The notes under the pieces were generated by a model that did no database searches, was not told the DNA's origin, and worked only from the letters and a program-made list of their open reading frames with translations. From Halobellus ruber (GTDB lineage: Archaea > Halobacteriota > Halobacteria > Halobacteriales > Haloferacaceae): DNA of 64,000 bases. The stretch's first letter is position 1. The number at the start of each line of letters is the position of its first letter. A program made the position numbers and the translations under genes. This document shows positions 10,038-18,585 of the stretch, one piece after another. The stretch covers positions 91,494 through 155,493 of the forward strand of contig NZ_JACKXD010000007.1 of assembly GCF_014212355.1 (NCBI RefSeq). The letters are read 5' to 3'.

Positions 10038-10817
10038 CTACGCTTGGTCTGTCTGCAGGGAGATCGCGATGGCGTCTGCTGTGCTTGCTACCCTCCTCGG
10101 TATTGTTTCGTAGAATTCCTCGTCTTGCATCCGACTTGTCGGCTTTGTAATACTCACTGCGCCTTGGATGCAGTCATTCTTATCAAGTATTGGAGCTCCG
10201 ACTGCCCGTTCACCCCGAAGCTCTTCCTCGTCGTTGAGTGCGAACCCGCGTTCACGGATTAGCTCCAGTTCGTCGAACAACTCTTCCCGATTCGTAATGG
10301 TGTTCGAAGTCTTTGATGGAAGACCGTCTCGGGCAAGTATCTCTTCAACGTCATTGTCTGGAAGGTGCGCAAGTATCGCCTTTCCATAGGCTGTATTGTG
10401 GAAGTAACTGGTTTTTTGGGTTATTTGCATAAAGTACTTCGTTCCGACTGCCTGCTCACCACTCGCCCCATAGAGATATATCGGGCTATATTGATCCTCT
10501 GTTACGAGGTGGACATATTCATCAGTCTCCTTCGCCAAGCGGTCAACCTTCTCCTTCCCCGCAATGTAGAGGGGATCGTTGTTTCGCACGAATTCCCCTA
10601 TACTCAGGAATTGCAAGCTCAATTCATATGTGTGGCCGTTCTTGACGACCTTCCCCTTCTCACGGAGCGTCGCTAAGTGTGTGTATGCTGTACCTTTAGG
10701 TAGATCCAGTTCGTTCGCGACATCACTAACTCGTGCTCCGTTCTGCTCTTTTAGGACATCGACTACTTCCCAACTCGTCTCAGCAGTCGTCATCGTTCTT
10801 GGAGACTCATCGGGCAT
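10038..10817 (-). CDS. IclR-family transcriptional regulator
   Basis: A 259-residue full-length IclR protein. The N-terminal winged helix (about residues 15-75: VVDVLKEQNGARVSDVANELDLPKGTAYTHLATL) binds DNA; the C-terminal GAF-like domain (about 85-255) carries the effector pocket, with NTAYGKAILAHLP and ISKPTSRMQ-type segments. It is probably the regulator of the ureide/guanidino genes to its left. Its C-terminal domain resembles the truncated IclR at 1152-1709, which suggests the island once had two paralogous regulators. A later Met (about residue 9) could also be the start. Confidence 0.88.
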   Translation of the reverse strand: MPDESPRTMTTAETSWEVVDVLKEQNGARVSDVANELDLPKGTAYTHLATLREKGKVVKNGHTYELSLQFLSIGEFVRNNDPLYIAGKEKVDRLAKETDEYVHLVTEDQYSPIYLYGASGEQAVGTKYFMQITQKTSYFHNTAYGKAILAHLPDNDVEEILARDGLPSKTSNTITNREELFDELELIRERGFALNDEEELRGERAVGAPILDKNDCIQGAVSITKPTSRMQDEEFYETIPRRVASTADAIAISLQTDQA

Positions 10818-10980
10818 ATATTAGGTAGCCGTCTGGTGGGATCTTAACCGTTCGGACCGTTGAAGGTGTTAAGATTAGAGTATTGAATTGTGAAATGCGG
10901 CGAGTGCTTTGAGCTAGCGATCTACCGATTTTCAAGAGCTATCGTAGGGAATCGGTTATAAAAGAGACTAGTTCGGTATT

Positions 10981-11628
10981 TCAGTAGGCCAAATCAGACA
11001 CTGGCGATGCGCCCATCACACGGGCAACGTCCTGCTCTGGGGCGGTCTCGAAGACGGAGACCGACTCAGCCAGTCCCTTCTCAACCCGTGCACGGAGGGT
11101 CGCGGCAAGTTGGTTGATATGATAGCGATCGGGTCCGATCGAGATTTCGAATGCCTGGCGTGCGTCGTCGGAGATACGTGCGAGACACCGATTCTCGTCG
11201 TGGACGATCGCCACGATCGACAGCTGATCAATAGCCGCTGATCCAGCGCATCCGTCAAAGGTACCTCTCAGCCTCGTCAAGGACCAAGATCATCGGCTGG
11301 TCGATGTGTTACGTAACTGCCAGCGAAGGTCTTCGTCCGTGGCATTCTGTCGAGGGGTGACACCTCCGGATACGACCGCGACCGCCCGTCTGAGAACGGC
11401 TCCCGTCGTAGCTCCAAGACCCTCAACGAGGCCGGTACCGACATCTGCGTACTGTTCAAGGCGGCCCATCGTATGCTTCGCGAGGACCGTTTTCCCGACC
11501 CCTGCGGGTCCGTGGGTCATAACGTTCTTGGCGGCTTGGCCTGTGTCGCGGGGTCTAACGCCTCTATGAAGATTACTAAGTTCCCCTGGATCACCAAACA
11601 GGGGTTGAGTGAGATCACGTATCGACAA
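10981..11628 (-). pseudogene. Orc1/Cdc6-type AAA ATPase remnant, multiply frameshifted
   Basis: Pieces of an initiator-like AAA protein occur in successive frames: LFGDPGELSNLHRGVRP followed by Walker A GPAGVGKT (about 11290-11628), then ILVLDEAERYL (Walker B) in another frame near 11270-11300, then IDQLSIVAIVHDENRC...DDARQAFEISIGP (10981-11240). No single frame spans them. It is a dead copy of the haloarchaeal short Orc1/Cdc6-like family, like the remnant at 32747-33190. It suggests replicon fusion or past origin turnover. Confidence 0.7.
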
Positions 11629-11710
11629 TTGCAGTAAGTATGTGGATTGAGTATCTGAGTAAAATCATCTGTGAATATTTAAGATGGCAGATGTCATCTA
11701 ATCGTGACAG

Positions 11711-12373
11711 ATGCACACGACAAAAGAATTGGATGCCACTTCTTTTGAGTACCAGGTCGATGGAGACGCAGTCCCCAAAGAAACAGTAATGCCATCCGTA
11801 ACATCCGATGACCGAATGGGTATTGTGATGCGAACAGGGGCCGAGGGACTCGGCGCTGGTAACTTTATCCTCTCGTATGTCACTGCGTTCTACGATTATC
11901 TCAGAGAAACCCGCAAAGAGGATTTTTTCGAGTATCCGGACTACTACACCTTCCAGACGACCAATGAACCGGCGGACTACCGGATGCTCGACATTTATCC
12001 CGATCACAAAAACGTCACAGTTGAACCTGATGCAGAGCAGCTATTACGAGCGATCAACGACCGAGGGATAACGACTCTTCTCGTCCCGGATGTGCCACCT
12101 ACGTCTCCCGACGTAGATAACATCACACTCCAAAGCGTTCACCGACGGATCGATCACTGCTACGTATACGCTCCGGATGGTCGTCCCAGCAATGGAGAGT
12201 TCTTAATACGTCAGCCACACCAGCCGGCAAGTGAGTGGTTCGAAGCAACTGTCGAGTCACTTACCGGTGACTCTGAGGTAAGCGTTCCCTCATTTGGTTC
12301 CGACAATGACTGGATAGATCAGCAGTTCCAAGAGGTCTCGGTTGAACAGGCCGTTGAACGTCTGCCAGTTTAG
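11711..12373 (+). CDS. hypothetical protein
   Basis: I do not recognise this 220-residue acidic soluble protein. It has no signal peptide, membrane segment or Cys motif. Visible features are a basic/aromatic middle (FEYPDYYTFQTTNEPADYRMLDIYPDHKN in part) and a C terminus ending AVERLPV. A TATA-like TATTTAAG lies about 30 bases before the ATG, so it is probably expressed as a single-gene unit. It stands alone between an initiator pseudogene and the tfb/tnpB region. Codon use is typical of the replicon. Confidence 0.7.
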   Translation: MHTTKELDATSFEYQVDGDAVPKETVMPSVTSDDRMGIVMRTGAEGLGAGNFILSYVTAFYDYLRETRKEDFFEYPDYYTFQTTNEPADYRMLDIYPDHKNVTVEPDAEQLLRAINDRGITTLLVPDVPPTSPDVDNITLQSVHRRIDHCYVYAPDGRPSNGEFLIRQPHQPASEWFEATVESLTGDSEVSVPSFGSDNDWIDQQFQEVSVEQAVERLPV

Positions 12374-12732
12374 AAGCGTTACCAAGAGATAGTTTCTGTC
12401 TTGATCGATGGATGGTTCCACTGTATTGAGCGAGTCGCCACACTATCATTTCGGAGAACGTCGGTGACCGATACGCGCTGTGTATACAGCACGGGCTTAG
12501 AAATACCCACTGGAACTGATAGCCTCTCCAACAATCCGTTCATAGATTTGTATAGTACCTGATCCACTGAATATCAAGGAAGAACATCCCTCGGAGCAGG
12601 CGGTGGTTCAAGAATTGAGGAAGCCCAATTCAAGTACGCTAAGAAATTGGTACCAGGGTCGGTGCAGTCTCGCAATCACGGGCTGGTCGAGGATCGAATT
12701 CCCAGATCGCGGCCGCTGGTGGGAATAGCCGG

Positions 12733-12753
12733 GGCGATGCGCCCCTTTTTTGC
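12733..12753 (+). terminator. GC hairpin followed by six T
   Basis: GGGGC-GATGC-GCCCC is directly followed by TTTTTT. It has the form of an intrinsic terminator, but no plus-strand gene ends just upstream, so it may be the 3' end of an unseen RNA or decayed gene. Confidence 0.4.
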
Positions 12754-12887
12754 TGGGGTGTACGCGGTCACCGCCACCTACCACCACCTCCACGTTCCGG
12801 GCTGCTCACGGCGCACAGCGCCGTTGCGCGGCCGGGCTTTCGCCACTACAGTCATCGGTATCAGCGCCGTCCTCCGTGGTGTGTATT

Positions 12888-12910
12888 TGCCCCCTAATGG
12901 GTGAGGGGCA
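12888..12910 (+). repeat. leader hairpin 1 (before tfb)
   Basis: Stem TGCCCC/GGGGCA with an 11-base loop ctaatgggtga, 42 bases before the tfb ATG. First member of the 16-copy hairpin family of the array. Confidence 0.7.
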
Positions 12911-12952
12911 TTCCGAGAGACGCGATTCGCGTGCGTCCCCTCGTGTGTATTT

Positions 12953-13876
12953 ATGGCAATCAGAGACATCTACGAAACGGCGTTCGACGAAGACGTCCAG
13001 ACGGAATCGAGTGCGAACCAGTGTCCCGAGTGCGGCGGCCGGGTCACTACCAACACAGTCGAGACCGTCTGCGAGGACTGTGGCCTCGTCATCGACGAGC
13101 AGCGGATCGACCACGGGCCAGAGTGGCGGGCGTTCGACGACGAGCGCGAACGGACTGGCGCTCCGTTGACGGCGGCACGACACGATCGAGGGTTGTCGAC
13201 GGAGATCGGCCGCGGGACCGATGCGAACGGGAACGAACTCTCGGGACAGAAGCGACGGCGGCTCGCTCGGATGCGGCGTGAACAGACCCGTGGGCGGTTT
13301 CAGTCGAAAGCTGAACGCAACCTCGCACACGGGCTTAGTGAAGTCCGCCGGATCAGTAGTGCGCTCGAACTGTCCGAGACGATCCGTGACCAGGCCTGCC
13401 GGCTCTTCCGCAGCGCTCAGAACGAGGACCTCCTCCAGGGCCGGTCGATCGAGGCGATGGCCGCCGCGAGTGTCTACGGCGCGTGTCGGTGTAACGGGCG
13501 ACCACGAACGCTCGACGACATCACCGAGTCGGCGCGCGTCGAGCAATCGCGGGTGACGGACGCATACACGACGCTGAATACGGAACTCGGCCTACCAGCC
13601 CAACCCGTGACGCCGAGTGCGTTCGTCCCGCGGTTGGCATCGGAGCTCGATGTCTCCGATCAGATCCGGCAGCGGGCTCGGCAGTTGGCGGAAGCATCCG
13701 AATCGACCGGAGCAATCACGGGGGTTCAGCCATCCGGGTTCGCCGCAGCCTGTCTGTACAAGGCCGGACGCGAAGACGGACGGTGGCTCACCCAGTCGGA
13801 CGTCGCTGACGTTGCGAACGTCTCGGTGGTCACCGTGCGGACCCACCGCGACGCGCTGGACGAACTGGCTGTCTAA
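12953..13876 (+). CDS. tfb: transcription initiation factor IIB (TFB)
   Basis: A 307-residue TFB. The N-terminal zinc ribbon (about 22-45) is CPECGG...CEDCG, followed by the B-finger/linker region with GPEWRAFDD and two cyclin-like repeats (about 110-200 and 205-300) that contact TBP and BRE DNA; the second ends with the helix-turn-helix TQSDVADVANVSVVTVRTHRD. It recruits RNA polymerase. Haloarchaea carry many TFBs with partly specialised promoter choice, so this copy may serve accessory genes. It lies ahead of the hairpin-led array and has the same type of hairpin in its leader. Confidence 0.92.
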   Translation: MAIRDIYETAFDEDVQTESSANQCPECGGRVTTNTVETVCEDCGLVIDEQRIDHGPEWRAFDDERERTGAPLTAARHDRGLSTEIGRGTDANGNELSGQKRRRLARMRREQTRGRFQSKAERNLAHGLSEVRRISSALELSETIRDQACRLFRSAQNEDLLQGRSIEAMAAASVYGACRCNGRPRTLDDITESARVEQSRVTDAYTTLNTELGLPAQPVTPSAFVPRLASELDVSDQIRQRARQLAEASESTGAITGVQPSGFAAACLYKAGREDGRWLTQSDVADVANVSVVTVRTHRDALDELAV

Positions 13877-13954
13877 CGCCCCGACTGCTGATTTTCGGTT
13901 GTATGTCTGTAGGCTGATTGATGGGAGCGCTATTGTTTAAATCCGAAGACGAAG

Positions 13955-13997
13955 CGTGACATCCTCACCCGCCGTGAACGGCGGGGCTTCCTACAAG
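13955..13997 (-). ncRNA. TnpB right end / probable omega-RNA 3' part
   Basis: Just 3' of tnpB on its strand is the palindrome CCCCGCCGTT/AACGGCGGGG-like hairpin ending GGTGAGGATGTCAC. In IS200/IS605 elements the right-end transcript forms the omega-RNA scaffold and bases just beyond it act as guide. The guide would be the element-flanking sequence from about 13955 downward. Assignment rests on position and hairpin form. Confidence 0.55.
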
Positions 13998-15250
13998 GGA
14001 AGGCTCGCTACGCGAGGAAGTTTCGGAACTGTACGCCGAGAGGGTCGTCTGTCGGGGTTCCCGACTCGCCTCCCGGTGTCCCGTGGTGCTGTCACAGGCA
14101 CTCCCGTCCCGTGGCGAGTCATCGCCCGCCGGTTTCCAAGGCAGGCTCCCCACGGGTCAAGGCGACCGGCGAGGTTGGTCGCCGCGTTGATGTCCGCTTG
14201 GTACTCCGTTACCCAACAGTCGTCGTTTGTGCAGCGGAATGCTGCCTGTTCCGGGCGCTCCCCGACGTGACCGCAAGCGTGGCACGTCTGCGACGTGTAG
14301 GCCGCGTTGACGTACTCGACGGGGATACCGGCGTCGAAGGCTTTGTCCTCGATGCGCCCCTGCAAGCGGGCAAACGCCCACGAGTGGAGGCGGCGGTTCA
14401 TCCATTTGCCGTAGTCCAGCGACTCGCGGATGTAGGTCAAATCTTCGAGGACGATAACCGGGTCCTCAAACTGCCGGGCGTACTCGACGGCTTCCCGGCT
14501 GGCCTTCTCGACAATATCCGTGAGCGCGTGCTGGTAGTGGGTGAACCGCTCGTCAATCCGCCACTCGGCGGATCCGCGCTCTTGCAGGCGCTTCAGCGTC
14601 GTGTGCATCTCTTTGCGGAGGTGTCGCGCTCGCCCGCCGTCAACGAACAGCGGGTCCACCGGAGCGCCCTGCTCGACGGCACAGCCGACGAGCAACGACG
14701 ACTCACCCACGTCGAAGCCGACCGGCGTGGGGTCGTCGGGCGTCTCCGGTTGCTCAATTTTGTACTCGACGGTGACGTGCAACGTCCACGAACTGCTGTG
14801 TTGGCGCAGGCGGAACTCGCCAACGGACACGTCGCCATCATAGAGTCGGTCCCACAGCTCCCGCTGGTCGGGGTTGATTCGCAACGGTATCCAGAACGAG
14901 GTTCCGCGCCCGGCCTGTGGCACTCGCCAGCAGAACTCGTGAGTGCGGTCGGGCGAGTGGTCGAGCTGCCACCCACGGTTCGTGAACCGAATGGGATGGT
15001 CCTCGGCCAATTCCTCGGCGTCGTAGGTACGCCGGAGTTGCGGGACGTACTGTTTGAGCGCGTCCTTCGCGTAAGAGGACAGGTCGTAGCCGGTCACAAC
15101 GTCGTTGACCGCCGTCTGTGTGTCGGCCCCGGACGCGAAGGCGTCACGGAGCGCACAGCGGTAGGTCGCCTCGGTGCGCTGGAGCCGCCGCTCTTTGTGC
15201 GCCGTAGGTGGCGCGAGCGTGGCTTCGAGCGTCTTGGTGGCGGTCGTCAT
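13991..15250 (-). CDS. tnpB: TnpB RNA-guided nuclease (IS200/IS605 OrfB)
   Basis: A roughly 419-residue TnpB. The split RuvC site is complete: Asp in VGFDVGESS, Glu in VLEDLTYI, Asp in YQADINAA. The zinc finger TCHACG...CTNDDC lies between the last two. These residues imply an active omega-RNA-guided DNA nuclease, the ancestor type of Cas12. No Y1 transposase (tnpA) is nearby, so this is a solitary, non-autonomous element. I chose Met at 15250 (MTTATKTLE); Mets 9 and 30 bases upstream are possible. The long opposite-strand frame over it is a shadow. Confidence 0.9.
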   Translation of the reverse strand: MTTATKTLEATLAPPTAHKERRLQRTEATYRCALRDAFASGADTQTAVNDVVTGYDLSSYAKDALKQYVPQLRRTYDAEELAEDHPIRFTNRGWQLDHSPDRTHEFCWRVPQAGRGTSFWIPLRINPDQRELWDRLYDGDVSVGEFRLRQHSSSWTLHVTVEYKIEQPETPDDPTPVGFDVGESSLLVGCAVEQGAPVDPLFVDGGRARHLRKEMHTTLKRLQERGSAEWRIDERFTHYQHALTDIVEKASREAVEYARQFEDPVIVLEDLTYIRESLDYGKWMNRRLHSWAFARLQGRIEDKAFDAGIPVEYVNAAYTSQTCHACGHVGERPEQAAFRCTNDDCWVTEYQADINAATNLAGRLDPWGACLGNRRAMTRHGTGVPVTAPRDTGRRVGNPDRRPSRRTVPKLPRVASLPL

Positions 15251-15317
15251 GACCGACATTCGACAATCGAACAAACACACCTAATACACATAAAAACCAT
15301 GCTAACTACACATATAT

Positions 15318-15458
15318 ATGGGCAAAGAGATTCGATTCATAGTCGAGGAGGACCAGTTCGAGCGACTGAAAGCGGTGAAAGAACGGCGCGGCTACACTTG
15401 GAAGGGGCTGATGCTGGAAGGTGTAGACGCGCTCGACATCGACGACAGAGACAAGTAG
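15318..15458 (+). CDS. 46-residue protein divergent from tnpB
   Basis: A small ORF beginning MGKEIRFIVEEDQFERLKAV and ending DIDDRDK. It starts 68 bases from the tnpB start on the opposite strand, and the shared spacer holds TATA-like sequence (ACATATATATG runs into the start). Its composition and strand-helix pattern suggest a ribbon-helix-helix-like DNA-binding protein. I have the impression that such short divergent genes recur beside haloarchaeal tnpB, which would suit a regulator of TnpB expression; that needs a database check. Confidence 0.65.
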   Translation: MGKEIRFIVEEDQFERLKAVKERRGYTWKGLMLEGVDALDIDDRDK

Positions 15459-15552
15459 GACCGACGGCCAGCGACGGTTATAGTGGACGCACAGGGCGGC
15501 AGACGCGATTCCTTCTCGGCGTGAACAGCGGGATTTCCTCGCTACTTCAAAG

Positions 15553-16440
15553 ATGACCGACCAGTACGCCGACTACGAAGCCCTCCGACCGCTCGGTGAA
15601 GCGACCCACGTTCCCGACGACCAACTCGCCAGTAGTAGTGGCGAGCCCCGGCGGCAACGCTCTGGTGGCGTCGACACGGACTATCCAGACGACCCGACAG
15701 CAGATGAGACCGAGTGCGCTTCCTGTGGAGCGTCAATCCCCGCTGGCCAGTCGAAGTGCCGGTTCTGTCTCACCAACCATCTCGAAGGAGCCGACGACCA
15801 GGACACATCGACTGCCGAACGGACTCTCCTCCACGTCATCCAGCTGCTCGTAGAGGCGTCGACGTTCTACGGCGCCGTCGGGAAGGGATCTGCTGCGGCC
15901 ACCCTCCTCGCGAAGGGAGATGATGACCCAGTAGTCGATGACTGCAAGCTAATCTACGATCTCGACGAGGAACCGGCCCCACAGCTTGTCGATCAGTGGC
16001 CCTCGCTCCCCTCGGCGACACGGGTCACGTCTGAATGTGGTAATCAGCTGCTCGCGGCTGCTCGTGAGCGGACGGCGTGGACAGAGACGACGCAGTCCCG
16101 TCACGACGGCGAGCACGCGACGTTTCTCTACGACGAAACCGGGAGCGAGGTTCGCACCGAAGCTCGTCTTGCAAGCCTCCGTGAGGACGCAGACAACGAC
16201 CTCTGGCTGGTGCCAGCGATTGCGCTCCAGGAATCCGTTGACAAGACCGATACCGAACAGCCACGACGCGAGCGTCCAAACAGAACTCACCTCGAGTGTC
16301 GAGAGTGTGATCGGGAGACTAAGCATCGATTCCGCGAATTCGAGGCTGTCCCCGATGACGAGTGGACCGGGCAGCCAATGTGGGGCTGTCAGCGGTGCGG
16401 CACGCCACGCTACGGGCCCGAACCCGAAGCCGGTCAGTAA
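15553..16440 (+). CDS. zinc-ribbon haloarchaeal accessory protein
   Basis: A 295-residue protein with two zinc-binding modules: an N-terminal CASCGASIPAGQSKCRFC (about 56-73) and a C-terminal CRECDRE...CQRCG pair (about 250-285). The middle (85-220) is an unassigned helical domain. No catalytic motif is visible. I believe homologues are frequent on haloarchaeal plasmids, but function is unknown. It ends 13 bases before inverted repeat A. DNA or RNA binding through the zinc ribbons is the most plausible role. Confidence 0.75.
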   Translation: MTDQYADYEALRPLGEATHVPDDQLASSSGEPRRQRSGGVDTDYPDDPTADETECASCGASIPAGQSKCRFCLTNHLEGADDQDTSTAERTLLHVIQLLVEASTFYGAVGKGSAAATLLAKGDDDPVVDDCKLIYDLDEEPAPQLVDQWPSLPSATRVTSECGNQLLAAARERTAWTETTQSRHDGEHATFLYDETGSEVRTEARLASLREDADNDLWLVPAIALQESVDKTDTEQPRRERPNRTHLECRECDRETKHRFREFEAVPDDEWTGQPMWGCQRCGTPRYGPEPEAGQ

Positions 16441-16453
16441 AGACGACGTCAAA

Positions 16454-16494
16454 TTAACCAACAATCCTGGTGTCGGCTCGGAGTTGTTGGTTAA
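16454..16494. repeat. 41-bp inverted repeat A
   Basis: TTAACCAACA (16454-16463) and TGTTGGTTAA (16485-16494) with a 21-bp unconserved spacer; arm-to-arm pitch 31 bp. It lies between the stop at 16440 and leader hairpin 2. The arms match those of repeats B, C and D exactly. Confidence 0.9.
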
Positions 16495-16557
16495 CAGAAG
16501 CCAGCTCGCGACCACCCGACGATACCACACCTGCTGACTGCCCGCCGGTGTTTTTCG

Positions 16558-16580
16558 GCGCCGAGAATTGGCGGAGGCGC
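16558..16580 (+). repeat. leader hairpin 2
   Basis: T-run TTTTT (16551-16555), then stem GCGCC/GGCGC with loop gagaattggcgga; the ATG at 16585 follows 5 bases later. Confidence 0.7.
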
Positions 16581-16584
16581 ACAC

Positions 16585-16773
16585 ATGGACCCACAAGACA
16601 CCCCTGGCTATCGACTTCACCGCGCGCTCAGCAGCCTCACCAGTATCGACAGCGACCAATTGGAGCCCGCTGATCAGGAGCGAATTAGCACCGCGACGAC
16701 GCTCCTTGAGCAGGTGGATGTTCTCACCCAACCGAATACGACATCGGACGGTGACGTCCACGGAGACTCCTGA
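16585..16773 (+). CDS. small hypothetical protein
   Basis: A 62-residue acidic, mostly helical protein (MDPQDTPGYRLHRALSSL at the N terminus). No domain recognised. It is the first gene after inverted repeat A and hairpin 2, which supports it as a real unit despite its size. Confidence 0.65.
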   Translation: MDPQDTPGYRLHRALSSLTSIDSDQLEPADQERISTATTLLEQVDVLTQPNTTSDGDVHGDS

Positions 16774-16830
16774 CAGCACGACGCGTCAGCAGTGCAGTGT
16801 CCTGTGGCCGTCACAGCGTGAGCAGTTGTT

Positions 16831-16855
16831 CGCCCCCTGAAGGGGTGCGGGGGCG
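16831..16855 (+). repeat. leader hairpin 3
   Basis: Stem CGCCCCC/GGGGGCG (7 bp), loop tgaaggggtgc. The 5' arm could alternatively pair with the loop's AGGGG, giving two exclusive forms. Followed 25 bases later by the ATA at 16880. Confidence 0.75.
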
Positions 16856-16879
16856 CGAGACCGCTCCCGAGAACAACCC

Positions 16880-17260
16880 ATAGCAACACTCCAAGCCGCA
16901 ACGACATCGACCGGCGCGCTCGTATCGGATCCACAGGCAGTCCGCGAGCTCTGTGAGAACCACTACTTCGGGACGCTCAACTGGGAAATAGACGACGATG
17001 GCGAACTCGTCATCTGGGGCTACGACAGCTTCGACGTGTACGAGGCTCGTGAGAACGGGCTTCCTGACTACGACGGTGGCATCGTCACCCACGAGTTCCT
17101 CCGGTCGCTCGCAGAATATCTCGAACCGGACGAAGAATTCGACATTCAGACAGCCGGATTTACCAAGTGCCGATTTCCCGTGCTGGCGAAACGGTACGTC
17201 ATCCGCGACGGTGAGGTGCTGTACGCGGACCTCAGTTCCCCCGACCCGATCGACGAGTAG
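16880..17260 (+). CDS. haloarchaeal accessory protein with lost or unusual start
   Basis: The coding frame (TLQAATTSTGALVSDPQ, then VRELCENHYFGTLNWEIDDDG) runs from about 16880 to 17260, about 126 residues, with no ATG at the expected place: where related leaders have ATG, this one has ATA (16880-16882). Compare GCTCCCGAACAATCCGATG at 20070-20086 with GCTCCCGAGAACAACCCATA here. GTG at 17036 would make only 74 residues and cut a conserved-looking segment. Either the start codon mutated or ATA is used. The protein has no recognised domain; it may be small, acidic and soluble. Confidence 0.6.
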   Translation: MATLQAATTSTGALVSDPQAVRELCENHYFGTLNWEIDDDGELVIWGYDSFDVYEARENGLPDYDGGIVTHEFLRSLAEYLEPDEEFDIQTAGFTKCRFPVLAKRYVIRDGEVLYADLSSPDPIDE

Positions 17261-17267
17261 CGTTGTT

Positions 17268-17292
17268 CGTCCCCCGGGAGGGGTGCGGGGCG
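17268..17292 (+). repeat. leader hairpin 4
   Basis: CCCC/GGGG core with outer CG pair across a bulge; loop cgggaggggtgc, 37 bases before the ATG at 17329. Confidence 0.6.
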
Positions 17293-17328
17293 ATCCAGTC
17301 GTGGGTCGTTCTGCGAGGTGATTGTTCA

Positions 17329-17991
17329 ATGGGCCACCGCGCACTCGTTGCGTACGAACGAACTGACGGACAGTACACGCTCCACTACTCTCATTGGGGT
17401 GCAGCAAATCTCAAGCTCAAGCACCGAATCTCGGCCAAAACACCGTTCGGTGGCGACGACACCGACTCGAAGTGGGCGAAACAGCTGCTGGCAGAACTGG
17501 CCGATGGCCTCGAGGCAGACGCCGTCGACGGCTACTTCGCCGGCAAAGACCGACCGTCGACGGTCGTCAAGCCGAAGCCCCGCGCCACCGGGCTCACCCT
17601 TGAGGAGATCATCGCTGACCATCTCGACTACCTCCATCACGAGGCGTTCTACGTGGTGTCAGCCACCTTCGAGGTGGCCGCCTACCGGACGCTGTGGTTC
17701 GGCCTGCAGTACGACTCCGAGACAATCGACCACGGCGAGACGGTCGGGAACGGCGCGCTCGCGACCGTTCGGTGGCACGATGGCGAGCCGGTCGGCGACG
17801 GCCACCTACAGGGACAGTTCGCGGCCCTCAAAGACGTCGTCGGCGACATAATCGACAAGGGCGTCTTCACGCCGTCGACGGCGAGGCAGTACCTAAAACG
17901 GAAGCTCGCTGAGCGGGTCGGGGACCGACAGGAGCTGCTCATTCCGACTGGAGAATCACCCTTCGAGAGGGCGAGCCTGAACCACACCTAA
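17329..17991 (+). CDS. DUF6735-like haloarchaeal protein
   Basis: A 220-residue protein beginning MGHRALVAYERTDGQYTLHYSHWG, the typical opening of a haloarchaea-specific family I recall as DUF6735. The middle contains EEIIADHLDYLHHEAFYVVS, then a beta-rich stretch AYRTLWFGLQYDSE. No catalytic motif is known. ATG at 17329 is chosen because the family start is there; the frame is open further up. It is a single-gene unit between hairpins 4 and 5. Confidence 0.75.
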   Translation: MGHRALVAYERTDGQYTLHYSHWGAANLKLKHRISAKTPFGGDDTDSKWAKQLLAELADGLEADAVDGYFAGKDRPSTVVKPKPRATGLTLEEIIADHLDYLHHEAFYVVSATFEVAAYRTLWFGLQYDSETIDHGETVGNGALATVRWHDGEPVGDGHLQGQFAALKDVVGDIIDKGVFTPSTARQYLKRKLAERVGDRQELLIPTGESPFERASLNHT

Positions 17992-18024
17992 TTCGATCTG
18001 CTTCGTGGCAGCTGCTGTTTTTCA

Positions 18025-18046
18025 GGGGTCGGAATGGGTGAGCCCC
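18025..18046 (+). repeat. leader hairpin 5
   Basis: After TGTTTTTC, GGGGT pairs with GCCCC (one G-T) around loop cggaatgggtga. The ATG at 18066 follows 20 bases later. Confidence 0.65.
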
Positions 18047-18065
18047 GCCGTAGGCTCGTGATTCG

Positions 18066-18482
18066 ATGACATCAGACGACGACCCGTTTCACGACTGCGA
18101 GTTGGATCCCGAGGCGATCCTCGGAACACACACCTTCGAAGACGTCCTGTTCACCGACGAGACGGAAACCCCGGTGAACGTGCTCACCGGCGAGACACCG
18201 GCACATTCGCAAGCAACCGTCGAGGAAGCGAAGGAGTTCGTTGCGAGTATCGACACGGAGACGCCCCAAATCGCGCTCCCCACATCCGTCGAGTCGCAGG
18301 TCGAAACACAGAGCAAGCCCTACACGGCGGCCGCATTCTTCCACTTCAAGGCAACTGGCTCGCTCGAACGCCACCGCGCCTACCACGCCGCCTACGAGGC
18401 GGATGCGTTCGCGGTCGACTTCGAGGCAGACTACGAATCGGGCGACCTGACTATCACTATCGAACGAGCGGACGAGGCCTGA
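18066..18482 (+). CDS. hypothetical acidic protein
   Basis: A 138-residue protein I do not recognise. The N-terminal half is acidic and possibly disordered; the C-terminal half (about 85-138) has a compact pattern with YTAAAFFHFKATGSLERHRAYHAAYEA. No metal or membrane motif. It has its own leader hairpin and ends just before the next T-tract. Confidence 0.65.
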   Translation: MTSDDDPFHDCELDPEAILGTHTFEDVLFTDETETPVNVLTGETPAHSQATVEEAKEFVASIDTETPQIALPTSVESQVETQSKPYTAAAFFHFKATGSLERHRAYHAAYEADAFAVDFEADYESGDLTITIERADEA

Positions 18483-18511
18483 GAATCTGTTGTCACGAGC
18501 AGGTTTTTCGA

Positions 18512-18534
18512 GCGCCGGCGATGGGTACCGGCGC
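18512..18534 (+). repeat. leader hairpin 6
   Basis: TTTTT, then a perfect 7-bp stem GCGCCGG/CCGGCGC with loop cgatgggta; 51 bases before the ATG at 18586. Confidence 0.75.
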
Positions 18535-18585
18535 AGCTGGAGCGAGCAACGACCCCCGGTGCGTCGGCGTTTCGAGGTGTTCGAG

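Larger units (their letters stand above)
12374..12952. other. spacer with a GC hairpin plus T-run and a tfb leader hairpin
   Basis: No gene is supported in 12374-12880; the open frames lack domains. A terminator-like hairpin lies at 12733-12753 and the first array-type leader hairpin at 12888-12910 before tfb. Confidence 0.5.

Noticed and set aside
14111..15556. 481-residue frame opposite tnpB
   Set aside because: It is a mirror of tnpB codons; it has no domain, and the tnpB frame carries all catalytic motifs.
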